Assembly (NCBI RefSeq): GCF_003313325.1 | Contig: NZ_QMHQ01000002.1 | Location: 992,001 to 1,056,000 of the forward strand | Direction of reading: 5' to 3' | DNA from: Pedobacter namyangjuensis | Lineage (GTDB): Bacteria > Bacteroidota > Bacteroidia > Sphingobacteriales > Sphingobacteriaceae | DNA length: 64,000 nucleotides | Shown here: in pieces, positions 17,767-27,751 of the stretch | Layout of the letters: every line of letters begins with the position of its first letter | Numbering within the stretch: the stretch's first letter is position 1 | Notes under the pieces: model-generated | Databases searched by the model: none | The model's input: the letters and a program-made list of their open reading frames with translations, nothing else | Told to the model about the DNA's origin: nothing | Program-made: the position numbers and the translations under genes

Positions 17767-18570
17767 ATGAAAAAAATAACCCTATTTGTTTTGTTAATTA
17801 GCGTACTTGTTTCTTGTCGTAACGAGAAAAAAGACACCGATACAAAAAACAGCACAACGGCAATTGCAGATACCTTAACCTATACTTATGATTCTGTAAA
17901 GGTTTATAGTAAAAATATAATCAATACCCGGCAAATTGTAGATACTGCAAAAGCTGTTGTCACCTACCCTGTTTTTAAAAACGACACGCTTAATACGCTA
18001 ATACAGCGCAAGGTAACTGACTTTTATGGCAAGGAAGAAAAGCTAATTACTTACCCGGAAATTGCCAAAAGCTTTATTAGCGGATATGACGCTTTCTTTG
18101 CAGAGAATAAGGATACGCCACAACATTGGTTTTTGTTAATTGATATCAATGTGCTTAAACAAACCGAAAATTATATCGCTTTGCGTTACCAGCATTCAGA
18201 TTATGTTGGCGGTGCACATGGAAATTCCAATATCTCCTATATTAACTACAACCCGAAAACAAACACGCAAATTACTTTAGATTCGTTAATTGATAAGAGC
18301 AATAGAGCTAAATTATTAAGCATAGCGGAAGGAATTTTCAGAAAAAATGAAAAATTAAGCCCTACTGAAACGCTTTCAGGAAAGTATTTTTTCTTGGATG
18401 ATAAATTTTCGTTATCAGAAAATTATTACGTAAGCGATAAAGGCTTAGTTTTTCTTTACAACCCCTACGAAATTAAGGCCTACGCTTTTGGCACTACAGA
18501 GTTGGTTATACCCTTTGCGGCGATTAAAGAAATTGCAAAACCAAATACAATTTTAAGTTCTCAAAAATAG
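17767..18570 (+). CDS. DUF4163/DUF3298 (RsiV-like) lipoprotein
   Basis: The 267-residue protein has a lipoprotein signal with lipobox LVSC (Cys17) followed by RNEKKD. After a short linker it shows the DUF4163-DUF3298 architecture found in the extracytoplasmic part of the RsiV anti-sigma factor: a first alpha/beta unit, then SDYVGGAHGNSNISY, the highly conserved 'GGAHg' motif, and LYNPYEIKAYAFGTTELVIPF. RsiV binds lysozyme, but lipoproteins with this domain in Bacteroidota have no known role. Its stop codon directly abuts the aspartokinase start, so the two are surely co-transcribed. Confidence 0.88.
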   Translation: MKKITLFVLLISVLVSCRNEKKDTDTKNSTTAIADTLTYTYDSVKVYSKNIINTRQIVDTAKAVVTYPVFKNDTLNTLIQRKVTDFYGKEEKLITYPEIAKSFISGYDAFFAENKDTPQHWFLLIDINVLKQTENYIALRYQHSDYVGGAHGNSNISYINYNPKTNTQITLDSLIDKSNRAKLLSIAEGIFRKNEKLSPTETLSGKYFFLDDKFSLSENYYVSDKGLVFLYNPYEIKAYAFGTTELVIPFAAIKEIAKPNTILSSQK

Positions 18571-19845
18571 ATGCAAGTATTCAAATTTGGCGGTGCTTCT
18601 GTAAAAGATGCATCAGGTATTAAAAATTTAGCAACAATTGTAAAAGATTATCCTGCAAATAATTTGTTGATTGTGGTTTCTGCAATGGGCAAGATAACCA
18701 ATAAGTTAGAAGAATTAACTTGGGCTTATGTTAAAGGCGATGAAAGCGTGCATGAAATTTTTGATGAAGTGAAAGCCTTCCATTTCGATGTAATCTCTAC
18801 GTTGTTTGAAGATGCTAAAAACCCAATTTACGATGATGTAGCCAATACATTTGTTGAAATTGAATGGCTTTTGGAAGAAGAAGCAAACGATACTGCTGCT
18901 TATTTATACGATCAAATCGTGTCCATAGGCGAATTAGTGTCTACCAAAATTGTTGCCGCTTATTTAAACCTAACGGGGATTTTTACAATTTGGACAGACG
19001 CAAGAAATTACATCCACACCGATAATAATTATCGCGAAGCAAATGTAATTTGGGAAAAAACAGAACAGGAAATACAAAAACACTTGCCCTCTTTCTTAGC
19101 GCAGGGAATTGTGGTAACCCAAGGTTTTATAGGCAGTACAAGCGAAAACTTTACGAGTACTTTGGGCAGAGATGGTTCTGATTATTCGGCTGCTATATTC
19201 TGCGCCTGCTTAAATGCAGATTCCTTAACCATTTGGAAAGACGTTCCAGGTGTGTTAAATGCAGACCCCAAATGGTTTGATGAAACAGAAAAGATTGAAG
19301 AGCTTTCTTACCATGATGCGATAGAGCTCACTTATTATGGCGCAAACGTTATCCATCCAAAAACCATAAAACCTATACAAAACAAAGCTATTCCGCTTTA
19401 CGTACGCTCATTTATAGAGCCAAAAGAGATTGGAACGGCCATAACAAACACTCAAAGTCCCTTGCCTGTAGCTTCCTTTATTTTCAAGGTGAATCAGGTG
19501 CTGATCTCTATCTTCCCAAAAGATTTTTCGTTTATTATTGAAGAGAATTTAAGCCACATTTTTAGCATCCTTCATAAAAACAAAGTGAAGGTTAATACCA
19601 TGCTAAACTCAGCTATCAGTTTTTCGGTTAGTGTTGATTTGGATGAGGAAAAACTTAAACAACTAATAGAAGATTTAGCCGAAACCTTTAAAGTTAAATA
19701 CAATAAAGGATTAGAACTGGTAACCATACGGTACTACAACCAACAAACCATAGATCGTGTTACCGTAAATAAAGATGTATTATTGGAGGTAAAGAGCAGA
19801 CATACCTGCCAAATTGTAATGAAAGACAAAAGCCTAGCTCAGTAA
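18571..19845 (+). CDS. Aspartate kinase, monofunctional
   Basis: Aspartokinase phosphorylates aspartate as the first step towards lysine, threonine and methionine. The kinase domain opens with VFKFGGASVKDA and contains TLGRDGSDYSAA and WKDVPGVLNADP. Two small ACT-like regulatory units follow (from about residue 305, for example SIFPKDFSFI), so feedback control by an end product is likely. At 424 residues it carries no homoserine dehydrogenase domain. It begins immediately after the stop of the lipoprotein gene and is followed after 2 bp by a SulP transporter. That mix does not suggest a lysine operon. Confidence 0.93.
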   Translation: MQVFKFGGASVKDASGIKNLATIVKDYPANNLLIVVSAMGKITNKLEELTWAYVKGDESVHEIFDEVKAFHFDVISTLFEDAKNPIYDDVANTFVEIEWLLEEEANDTAAYLYDQIVSIGELVSTKIVAAYLNLTGIFTIWTDARNYIHTDNNYREANVIWEKTEQEIQKHLPSFLAQGIVVTQGFIGSTSENFTSTLGRDGSDYSAAIFCACLNADSLTIWKDVPGVLNADPKWFDETEKIEELSYHDAIELTYYGANVIHPKTIKPIQNKAIPLYVRSFIEPKEIGTAITNTQSPLPVASFIFKVNQVLISIFPKDFSFIIEENLSHIFSILHKNKVKVNTMLNSAISFSVSVDLDEEKLKQLIEDLAETFKVKYNKGLELVTIRYYNQQTIDRVTVNKDVLLEVKSRHTCQIVMKDKSLAQ

Positions 19846-19847
19846 GC

Positions 19848-21383
19848 ATGAAAACCCGAAGTGCTTTTTTCGATTTTAGCCAGAAGATAAACTATAAAAC
19901 AGAAATTTTAGCAGGCTTAACCGTTGCTATGACAATGATGCCTGAATCTTTATCATTTGCAATTCTTGCCGGTTTTCCGCCGTTAACGGGTTTGTATGCA
20001 GCTTTTATTATGGGCTTGGTTACTGCAATATTTGGTGGTAGGCCGGGTTTAATTTCTGGCGGTGCTGGCGCAACCGTAATTGTTCTTATTGCGCTAATGA
20101 AATCTCACGGTTTAGAATATGTTTTCGCGGCGGTGGCCTTGGCTGGTATGCTACAAATTTTAGTCGGTGTTTTTAAATTTGGAAAATTTATAAGACTAGT
20201 GCCTCAACCCGTAATGTACGGCTTTGTGAACGGCTTAGCCATTGTTATTTTTATGGCGCAAATTTCTCAATTTAAAACAACGGTTAATGGAGAAAGTGTA
20301 TGGCTAAGTGGTAATCCGCTGTATATCATGATTGGATTGGTAGCGCTTACTATCCTCATTGTAAAGTTATTTCCAAAAATCAGTAAAGCTATTCCTTCTT
20401 CGCTAATTGCGATAATTGTCGTTTTTCTAATCGTAATAGGTTTCAATATCCAAACTAAAACGGTAAGCGATATTGCATCTGTAAGTGGTGGCTTCCCTCC
20501 CTTTCATTTGCCCAATTTACCATTCAATTTAGACACCTTGCAAATCCTATTTCCTTATGCTTTAATTATGGCGTCGGTTGGTTTAACCGAAGGCTTGCTT
20601 ACCTTAAATTTAGTAGATGAAATAACCGGAACAAAGGGAAATGGGAACAGGGAAGCTATAGCACAGGGAAGTGCAAACATGCTAAATGGTTTCTTTTTCG
20701 GAATGGGCGGTTGCCCGATGATTGCGCAAACACTTGTAAATCTTTCTGCCGGGGCAAGAGCCAGATTATCTGGAATTATAGCTGCATTAACCATCTTAGC
20801 AATCATTTTATTTGGCGCACCGCTTATTGGCAAATTACCCATTGCGGCTTTAACGGGAGTAATGATAATGGTAGCAATAGGCACTTTCGAATGGGCGAGT
20901 TTTCGGATCATCAATAAGATGCCTAAACAAGATATTTTTGTAGGCATTACCGTGGCAGTTATTACGGTTTGGCTACACAACCTTGCTTTAGCTGTATTAA
21001 TAGGCGTAATTATTTCGGCACTGGTTTTTGCATGGGAAAGCGCAAAAAGGATTAGAGCAAGAGCATTTATCGACGAAAAGGGCATCAAAAACTATCAAAT
21101 TTACGGACCGCTGTTTTTCGGATCTGTTGCAACTTTTAACGAAAAATTTGATATAAATAACGACCCTGATGAAGTTATTATCGATTTTAAAGAAAGTAAA
21201 GTAAGCGACATGTCTGCAATTGATGCCTTGAATAAACTTACAGAGCGTTATAAAAAAGCTGGTAAAAGGTTACAACTAACACATTTAAGCCCCGACTGCC
21301 GCACGTTGCTGGCAAATGCTGATGATGTAATTGCAGTAAATATTATCGAAGATCCTACTTATCGCGTTGCGATTGAAAAATGA
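19848..21383 (+). CDS. SulP-family anion transporter with STAS domain
   Basis: This 511-residue inner-membrane transporter of the SulP/SLC26 family carries sulfate, bicarbonate or other anions. About 12 hydrophobic segments cover residues 20-400, with the early signature MMPESLSFAILAGFPPLTGLYAA spread over residues 25-47. A cytoplasmic STAS domain (about 420-511) follows, with VIIDFKESKVSDMSAIDAL. No carbonic anhydrase or sulfate-assimilation gene is adjacent, so the substrate remains open. It starts 2 bp after aspartokinase and is followed 6 bp later by a methyltransferase gene. Confidence 0.94.
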   Translation: MKTRSAFFDFSQKINYKTEILAGLTVAMTMMPESLSFAILAGFPPLTGLYAAFIMGLVTAIFGGRPGLISGGAGATVIVLIALMKSHGLEYVFAAVALAGMLQILVGVFKFGKFIRLVPQPVMYGFVNGLAIVIFMAQISQFKTTVNGESVWLSGNPLYIMIGLVALTILIVKLFPKISKAIPSSLIAIIVVFLIVIGFNIQTKTVSDIASVSGGFPPFHLPNLPFNLDTLQILFPYALIMASVGLTEGLLTLNLVDEITGTKGNGNREAIAQGSANMLNGFFFGMGGCPMIAQTLVNLSAGARARLSGIIAALTILAIILFGAPLIGKLPIAALTGVMIMVAIGTFEWASFRIINKMPKQDIFVGITVAVITVWLHNLALAVLIGVIISALVFAWESAKRIRARAFIDEKGIKNYQIYGPLFFGSVATFNEKFDINNDPDEVIIDFKESKVSDMSAIDALNKLTERYKKAGKRLQLTHLSPDCRTLLANADDVIAVNIIEDPTYRVAIEK

Positions 21384-21389
21384 AAACTC

Positions 21390-22568
21390 ATGAACCTGCT
21401 TATTTTACAAACTTCGGTACAGGATTACATTAACAACAACCAAAATAATGATGTTAATAAAATTGCATTGGCAAAGCCGATTTTTGAAGGTGTCAGTTCT
21501 GCTGAGTTAGCTGGGCAAATTACGGCAAAAAAGAAAAGCAAACATAAATTGCCAACTTGGTACAATCAGGAAAAGATATATTATCCGGTACTGTTGTCTA
21601 TCGAGCAGTGTTCCTCAGAGCAAACAGCAATGTATAAAGCAAATCTTGCCATAGGCGATAATTTAATAGATTTAACTTCGGGCTTTGGGGTAGATAGTTT
21701 TTTCTTTGCTAAAAATTGCCAGCATGTTTACAGTTGCGAGATTAATACTGAATTAGCTAGTATTTCGGCTCATAATGCAAAAACCTTGGGAGCCGAAAAC
21801 CTAACCGTTCTAACTGAAAATGGAATCGATTTTCTCAAAAACACTCAGATCATTTTCGATACAATTTATATCGATCCCGCCAGGAGAAGCGAAAGCGCAA
21901 AAGTTTTTAAGTTAAAAGACTGCACGCCTGATGTTACTGTTCATTTGGATGAATGGTTACAAAAAGCAAAGCGCATCGTTATAAAAACTGCTCCTTTATT
22001 AGACATTAGCGCAGGCTTAAGTGAATTAAAAAATGTAAGCGAAATACATATTGTAAGCGTTAAAAATGAGTGCAAAGAAATACTTTGGGTAATAGACCGC
22101 GACCCAATTGGGGAAATAGAAATTACTTGTGCAACCTTAAACCACAGCATTAAAACAATTACTTTTCCAATAGCTGCGCTACAAACCTCAACTAAAATTG
22201 CAACTAATGTGCCCGAAGGATTTTTGTACGAGCCAGACGTGGCATTGTTAAAAAGTGGCGCTTTTAATTATGTAGCAGAGAAATTTGATTTACAAAAACT
22301 ACATCAGCATAGCCAATTATACTTCAGCGAGAACTTTAATGATGAATTTTTGGGAAGAATATTTGAAATTGAACACATTTCTACAGTAAGCGAATTAAAA
22401 AAATCCAAAGAACTCATCGGAAACGTCATCGTTAGAAATTACCCCGAAAGAGCTGAAAATTTGGTAAAAAAATATAAAATAAAACCTCACGACAGCAATT
22501 TTATCTTGTTCACAAAAAATGAAAATGGATATATTGTAATCTTCGCAAAAATTAAGCAACACTATTAA
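21390..22568 (+). CDS. SAM-dependent methyltransferase with THUMP-like C-terminal domain
   Basis: In this 392-residue protein the central Rossmann-fold methyltransferase domain shows the SAM motif LIDLTSGFGVDSFFFAK (near residue 90) and the catalytic-type segment IYIDPARR. The C-terminal 130 residues, with a late NYPERAENLVKKYKI block, fit the THUMP-like domain of Bacteroidota methyltransferases of this type. It probably methylates an RNA base, but the target is unknown. It is the last gene of the forward run beginning at 16519, 6 bp after the transporter. Confidence 0.88.
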   Translation: MNLLILQTSVQDYINNNQNNDVNKIALAKPIFEGVSSAELAGQITAKKKSKHKLPTWYNQEKIYYPVLLSIEQCSSEQTAMYKANLAIGDNLIDLTSGFGVDSFFFAKNCQHVYSCEINTELASISAHNAKTLGAENLTVLTENGIDFLKNTQIIFDTIYIDPARRSESAKVFKLKDCTPDVTVHLDEWLQKAKRIVIKTAPLLDISAGLSELKNVSEIHIVSVKNECKEILWVIDRDPIGEIEITCATLNHSIKTITFPIAALQTSTKIATNVPEGFLYEPDVALLKSGAFNYVAEKFDLQKLHQHSQLYFSENFNDEFLGRIFEIEHISTVSELKKSKELIGNVIVRNYPERAENLVKKYKIKPHDSNFILFTKNENGYIVIFAKIKQHY

Positions 22569-22665
22569 TATCAAATAGTTAGAATTAATTTTAACATTAT
22601 TTAACATCTTTTAACAGACGCCACCACGCTATTAAATTACATTTGATTAACCTAAAACCAATCAA

Positions 22666-25600
22666 ATGAAAATTTTTACCCGAGTTAACCTTATCGGTGG
22701 CTTTTGCGTTTTTGCAATTTCACTAATCGTCTACTGGCTTTGCATGGAGCCAACTGTTAGTTTCTGGGATTGTGGCGAGTTTATCGCTGCTTCTTTTAAA
22801 ATGGAAGTCGGCCACCAACCGGGCGCACCTTTATTCTTAATGATTGGCAGATTATTCTCTATCCTTGCTGGAAACAATGCAACCAATGTTGCCTATTGGA
22901 CAAACTTTGTTTCGGTAGTATCTAGCGCCGCAACAGTTATGTTTCTATTCTGGAGCATTAATGCTATAGCGCTAAAAATCGTAACTAAAAAAGAAGCGTC
23001 GTTGAACATTGTTCAAATCCTAACGATTATGGCTACAGGCACTGTTGGTGCATTAGCCTATACTTTTTCAGATACGTTTTGGTTTTCGGCGGTAGAGGCA
23101 GAAGTTTATGCAATATCTACTTTATGCACTGCTATAGTATTTTGGGCTATCTTAAAATGGGAACAACAACTTAATGATAAGTGGCTGTTGTTCATCTCGT
23201 TTATTGTGGGCATTTCTATAGGTATGCACTTGTTAAGTCTGTTATCTATCCCAGCAATTACTTTGGTATATTATTTCCGTAAAACGAATAAAGTTAATTT
23301 TTTTGGGGTATTAAAGGCGTTTGCGGTTGGTTGTTTAGTATTAGGCATAGTTCAGTTTGGTGTTATACAATATGTTGTTCTTTTTGCTGCTAAAAGCGAT
23401 TTGCTATTCGTTAACAATTTTGGATTTGGCTTCGGAATAGGTGCCATCACTTTTTTAGCTGTGCTATTCTCGGCAATCGCCTACGGCATTTATTATTCTA
23501 TCAAAAAAGCAAAGTATAATTTAAACTTGGGTCTTTTGAGTTTAGTATTTGTATTATTCGGTTTTAGCTCCTACTTTATGATCATCATTAGAGCAAATGC
23601 AAAACCAAATATTAACCTCTCTAATCCAGATTCTCCAATGTCGCTTTACGGCTATCTGAGTAGAGAACAGTATGAAGACAAACCTCTTGCCTACGGACAA
23701 TTTTATACGTCAAAACCAATTGATGCAAAAGAAACGGGAACAACCTACCGCAAAGGCGATAAAAAGTACGAGGAAATAGGAAAAACCTACAAATCTATTT
23801 ACGACAAAAATACCTTTTTCCCCAGAACTTACAGCGATAAACCAGATCATGTTCGCTTCTACCAATCGTGGATGGGACTTGAAGAAGGCGAAACACCAAG
23901 CTTTTGGCAAAATGTCGGCTTCTTTAATACCTACCAAGTTGGCTTTATGTACTGGCGCTATTTCTTCTGGAATTTTGTAGGCCGTCAAAATGATGTGCAA
24001 GGACACGGCAATATACAAGATGGCAACTGGTTATCAGGTATTAAACCTTTAGATGCAATGCGATTAGGTAACCAGAACAAACTTCCAGAGAGTATAACCA
24101 AAAACGAAGGTTATAACCTATTTTATGGATTACCATTAATTTTAGGCATCCTGGGCATTGTACACTTATACAGAAAAAATAAAAAAGACGCATTTACTGT
24201 AGCCACGCTATTCTTCTGTACGGGCATAGCCATAATTCTATACATCAACCAAGATCCATTACAAGTTAGGGAAAGGGATTACGCATATGTTGGCTCGTTT
24301 TATGCATTCGCAATTTTTATAGGTTTGGGTGTTTTATCCGTTAAAGATTTACTGGGAAAAATAGCCTCAAATAAACTAAGCCTAGCCGTTGCAACGAGTG
24401 TTTGTTTATTAGCTGGGCCGGTTTTAATGGCTGCTAAAGGTTGGAACGACCATGATAGAAGTGGTAAAACAACCGCGTTAGAAATGGCAAAAAACTACCT
24501 AAACAGCTGTGAGCCTAATGCAATTCTGTTTGTAAATGCAGATAACGACACATATCCGCTTTGGTACATACAAGAGGTTGAAGGCTATAGAACCGACGTT
24601 CGGGTAGTAAACTTGCAGTTCTTATCTTCTGAGTCTTACTTAAATCAAATGAAAAGGCAACAGGATAAATCTGCTCCGCTACCTATAAAAATGACCAACA
24701 ACCAATATAAAGATGGTACTAGAGATTACTTTAGGTATGTAGACTATGGCTTAAAGGACAGTGTAGAGTTAAGCGATTTATTAGCTGTATTAACCTCAGA
24801 CAATAAAGACGATAAAATTGAAATGAACGACGGAACTTTAGAAAACTTCTTACCCACCAAAAAGTTTAAACTAAGCGTTGATAAAGCACAAATTTTAGCT
24901 ACAAACACGGTTAGCAAAGCTGATGAAGACAAAATTGCCTCGCAGATGGAGTGGACCTTCCCAAAAAACAATGCTTTTAAGGCAGACCTAGCGATGTTGG
25001 ATATTATTCAAACTAATAATTGGAAGAGACCTATTTATTTTAGCATAGGTATTTCTAGCGACAGCTACATTGGCTTAGATAAATATCTTTACATGGAAGG
25101 CTCAACTTATCGTTTACTGCCCTTGCAACCAAAAGCAGAGGCAAACAAATTTGAGCTTACCAATAACAACTTAGCATTTGAACACTATCAGAATTTTGAA
25201 TTTGCAGGCTACAAAACTGCTAAATATATAGATCCAGAAAGCAGACGCGTTTTGCAAGGCACTTGGAGTTTCGCTAATACATTAACTGAAAATCTGCTTA
25301 AAGAGAATCAAACAGCAATGGCTAAAAAAGTAGTCGATAAAAGTTTGTCAGAATTACCTTTGAGAAATTGGTCAATTAGCGATACCGTTAATAAGGTTTC
25401 GCTAATAGCAAACCTAAACCAACTGAAAATGGATGCGAAGGCTATTGAGATTAGTCAGCAAACTGCAAAATATGTGGCTCAAGAATTCGATTACATTTTA
25501 TCTTTAAACCCTGAGCAGCAGATAAATCTCTTAAACGATATTAAAAGGGGAATGTATGTTTTGCAAAGTTTACAGGAAATTGCCGACAAAAGCAAGCAAA

Positions 25601-25671
25601 CTTCTTTGCACAAACTTCTAAACGAGAAAATTATAGATTATAATAATAGATTTACGCAAAGTTTAGGCTAA
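22666..25671 (+). CDS. DUF2723 multi-spanning membrane protein
   Basis: This 1001-residue protein has a DUF2723 N-terminal domain: about ten or more hydrophobic segments in residues 8-310, with FWDCGEFIAASFKMEVGHQPGAP just after the first. The remainder is a further membrane group (about 485-590) and a soluble helical tail. DUF2723 is distantly related to GT-C glycosyltransferases such as protein O-mannosyltransferases. The aspartate-glutamate pair in the first loop (WDCGE) fits a catalytic acidic site, and a protein O-glycosylation role is plausible for this phylum. The gene is monocistronic and shares a terminator with the oppositely oriented cold-shock gene. Confidence 0.9.
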   Translation: MKIFTRVNLIGGFCVFAISLIVYWLCMEPTVSFWDCGEFIAASFKMEVGHQPGAPLFLMIGRLFSILAGNNATNVAYWTNFVSVVSSAATVMFLFWSINAIALKIVTKKEASLNIVQILTIMATGTVGALAYTFSDTFWFSAVEAEVYAISTLCTAIVFWAILKWEQQLNDKWLLFISFIVGISIGMHLLSLLSIPAITLVYYFRKTNKVNFFGVLKAFAVGCLVLGIVQFGVIQYVVLFAAKSDLLFVNNFGFGFGIGAITFLAVLFSAIAYGIYYSIKKAKYNLNLGLLSLVFVLFGFSSYFMIIIRANAKPNINLSNPDSPMSLYGYLSREQYEDKPLAYGQFYTSKPIDAKETGTTYRKGDKKYEEIGKTYKSIYDKNTFFPRTYSDKPDHVRFYQSWMGLEEGETPSFWQNVGFFNTYQVGFMYWRYFFWNFVGRQNDVQGHGNIQDGNWLSGIKPLDAMRLGNQNKLPESITKNEGYNLFYGLPLILGILGIVHLYRKNKKDAFTVATLFFCTGIAIILYINQDPLQVRERDYAYVGSFYAFAIFIGLGVLSVKDLLGKIASNKLSLAVATSVCLLAGPVLMAAKGWNDHDRSGKTTALEMAKNYLNSCEPNAILFVNADNDTYPLWYIQEVEGYRTDVRVVNLQFLSSESYLNQMKRQQDKSAPLPIKMTNNQYKDGTRDYFRYVDYGLKDSVELSDLLAVLTSDNKDDKIEMNDGTLENFLPTKKFKLSVDKAQILATNTVSKADEDKIASQMEWTFPKNNAFKADLAMLDIIQTNNWKRPIYFSIGISSDSYIGLDKYLYMEGSTYRLLPLQPKAEANKFELTNNNLAFEHYQNFEFAGYKTAKYIDPESRRVLQGTWSFANTLTENLLKENQTAMAKKVVDKSLSELPLRNWSISDTVNKVSLIANLNQLKMDAKAIEISQQTAKYVAQEFDYILSLNPEQQINLLNDIKRGMYVLQSLQEIADKSKQTSLHKLLNEKIIDYNNRFTQSLG

Positions 25672-25672
25672 T

Positions 25673-25708
25673 AAAAAAGTCCTTTTTGGTTAAAAAAGGA
25701 CTTTTTTT
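25673..25708. terminator. Bidirectional terminator
   Basis: AAAAAAGTCC and GGACTTTTTTT form a stem that works on both strands, between the converging DUF2723 gene (stop 25671) and the cold-shock gene (stop 25730). Confidence 0.88.
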
Positions 25709-25729
25709 GTAAATTTTATAGAGATCCGG

Positions 25730-25927
25730 TTAAGCTTTTTGGACGTTTACGGCTTGTAAGCCTTTTTTGCCTTCAGCAATTTCAAATTCTACATCGTCAT
25801 TCTCTTTAATCCCGTCAATTCCGCCTGCAACATCTTTAAAGTGAACGAAAATTTCTTTATTGCCATCATAAACAATAAAACCATAACCTTTTTGGGTGTT
25901 AAACCATTTTACTTTTCCGGTATTCAT
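25730..25927 (-). CDS. Cold-shock-domain protein (CspA family)
   Basis: This 65-residue single-domain nucleic-acid chaperone binds single-stranded RNA and DNA through an OB fold. Both RNP motifs are present: KGYGFI (RNP1) and IFVHF (RNP2), after the standard GKVKWFNTQ opening. The 139-bp AT-rich region upstream, before the peroxiredoxin gene on the same strand, could hold a structured cold-responsive leader. I could not see a defined fold there. Confidence 0.97.
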   Translation of the reverse strand: MNTGKVKWFNTQKGYGFIVYDGNKEIFVHFKDVAGGIDGIKENDDVEFEIAEGKKGLQAVNVQKA

Positions 25928-26066
25928 AAAAATCTTGTTGTATTAATTAATTTTAGTTTTAGTTAAATAAAGTTATCATAAAAAGATTAAAATAAAATGA
26001 ATTTTTGAACAATTTATCTCATAAATCAATTTTTCCGTATAAAATCAAATTAATAACACCTTATAT

Positions 26067-26702
26067 TTACTTGTTGGGCTGTGGTGTTGTCCTTAAATAA
26101 GGTTTAATAACCTTATGCCCTTTCGGAAATTTTGCTGGAATATCTTCTGTTTTAATGCTGTTAACTACAATAACATCCTCTCCATCTTTCCAATCTGCTG
26201 GTGTAGCAACGCTATAATTTGCTGTTAACTGTAAAGAATCTATTACTCTTAAAACCTCGGTAAAGTTTCTGCCCGTAGAAGCCGGATAGGTAATCATCAA
26301 TTTAACCTTTTTATCTGGAGAAATTACAAAAAGTGACCTAACCGTCATCGTCTCGCTAGCATTCGGATGAATCATATCATACAAATCTGCAATAGATTTA
26401 TCCTCATCAGCGATAATAGGAAATTCTACATTTGTATTTTGCGTTTCGTTAATATCTTTTATCCATCCACTGTGCGATTCGGGCGAATCAACACTCAAAG
26501 CTAGAACCTTCACATTTCTTTTCTCAAATTCTGGTTTTAAAGAAGCTGTTCTGCCCAACTCGGTAGTACAAACCGGGGTGTAATCTGCCGGATGAGAAAA
26601 TAGCACTCCCCAACTATCTCCTAAAAAATTGTAAAAATCAATATCGCCTACAGATGTTTTTGCCTTAAAGTTTGGCGCTGTATCTCCAATTCTTAAACTC
26701 AT
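26067..26702 (-). CDS. Peroxiredoxin, Prx6 (1-Cys) type
   Basis: This 211-residue thiol peroxidase reduces hydrogen peroxide and organic peroxides. The peroxidatic Cys45 sits in HPADYTPVCTTE. There is no second conserved cysteine, so it is a 1-Cys enzyme recycled by an external thiol. The long C-terminal arm (PADWKDGEDVIV onward, ending in GHKVIKPYLRTT) is typical of the Prx6 subgroup. It has no signal peptide and so is cytoplasmic. DUF72 and this gene face the same way, 52 bp apart. Confidence 0.95.
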   Translation of the reverse strand: MSLRIGDTAPNFKAKTSVGDIDFYNFLGDSWGVLFSHPADYTPVCTTELGRTASLKPEFEKRNVKVLALSVDSPESHSGWIKDINETQNTNVEFPIIADEDKSIADLYDMIHPNASETMTVRSLFVISPDKKVKLMITYPASTGRNFTEVLRVIDSLQLTANYSVATPADWKDGEDVIVVNSIKTEDIPAKFPKGHKVIKPYLRTTPQPNK

Positions 26703-26754
26703 AATGTATTTGTTTTATATAAAATTATAATAAGATGAAGTTACAAAAAGTCTA

Positions 26755-27693
26755 CTAAAGTAGTAGATTACTTTTCGGAATAAAATTTATCCGTGACAAA
26801 TCACTACCTAAATGTTTGTTAAACTGTTCTAAAGTATAATCTGCTATAAGTGGAGTATCAGCTTCATCGTGCTGGTGCAAAAAGAAATAGACGTTTTCCA
26901 ATCCTTTTGCTAGCCAACTTTTAATTCTTACAACCCACTCGTCTACCCTAGCTTTATCGCTATCTAAATACTCTCCTCCGTTACCCACAAATCTTATAAA
27001 TGCTTCTTTGGTAGGCAACTCCATATGCAAGCAATCTCTTCTTCCGCTTGCATCAGTTATAGCAGCACCTTTACCCAACTTTGCCAACATAGCAAATAAT
27101 TGCGTTCTGGCTTCGCCAATAAACCAATCTTTATGTCGTACTTCAATAAAAACCTTTAAATCATTAGGCAATTTCTTCAAGTAAGCCTCTAAAACATCAA
27201 TATTATTTGGCCCAAAATTATCGCTTACCTGCAAAAAACAAGGACCTAAATATGGTCCAAATGCACTAATGGCTTTAATATATTCGTCGGTTAAAAAATC
27301 CGTATCCTTTAGTCTTTTTATATGGGTAATGGTTCTAGAAAACTTCGGACAGAAAATAAAATCTCCTTTTACATTTGCATCAACAGTTTCTTTCCATTTT
27401 AGAATTTGTTCTTCTTTTGGTATGCTGTAAAAAACAGCATTAAGTTCTATCGAGTTAAAATGTTTAACATACTCCCCTAAAAAATCAGCCTCTTTGGTCT
27501 TCTTCGGATATATTAGTTCTTTCCATTCCTTTCTGCCCCATTTTGCACAACCAACATAAAATAGCGGATCCTTAGCTTTTTTGCCATCCAATGTTGTTTT
27601 AGTCTGCTTGCCATCCGGCGGCAAGGTAAAGTCTGTCGTAGCAATTTCTTCGGGAGCAATTCTTCCAAATTCCATATCAATATATTTAGCCAA
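26755..27693 (-). CDS. DUF72 family protein
   Basis: This 312-residue protein of the YecE/DUF72 family has a TIM-barrel fold related to xylose-isomerase-like enzymes. Characteristic segments are FYVGCAKWGRKEW near residue 45, the HFNSIELNAVFYSIP block, FCPKFSRTITH and FIEVRHKDWF. The biochemical function of the family is unknown, although conserved acidic and histidine residues suggest a metal or phosphate site. It lies upstream of the peroxiredoxin gene on the same strand and may be co-transcribed with it. A terminator separates it from the protease gene upstream. Confidence 0.9.
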   Translation of the reverse strand: MAKYIDMEFGRIAPEEIATTDFTLPPDGKQTKTTLDGKKAKDPLFYVGCAKWGRKEWKELIYPKKTKEADFLGEYVKHFNSIELNAVFYSIPKEEQILKWKETVDANVKGDFIFCPKFSRTITHIKRLKDTDFLTDEYIKAISAFGPYLGPCFLQVSDNFGPNNIDVLEAYLKKLPNDLKVFIEVRHKDWFIGEARTQLFAMLAKLGKGAAITDASGRRDCLHMELPTKEAFIRFVGNGGEYLDSDKARVDEWVVRIKSWLAKGLENVYFFLHQHDEADTPLIADYTLEQFNKHLGSDLSRINFIPKSNLLL

Positions 27694-27730
27694 TAAAAAA
27701 CCCCGATAACTGCATTAAGTTTCGGGGTTT
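27694..27730 (-). terminator. Terminator of the sigma factor/protease operon
   Basis: AAACCCCGA (27698-27706) pairs with TCGGGGTTT (27722-27730). On the minus strand the stem is followed by a T run. It lies 21 bp after the protease stop. Confidence 0.85.
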
Positions 27731-27751
27731 GTAAATTTAATATTTTAACGC

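Noticed and set aside
20555-21088. 177-residue minus-strand open frame in the SulP transporter gene
   Set aside because: Hydrophobic only because it mirrors membrane helices of the true gene; no start signal or motif.
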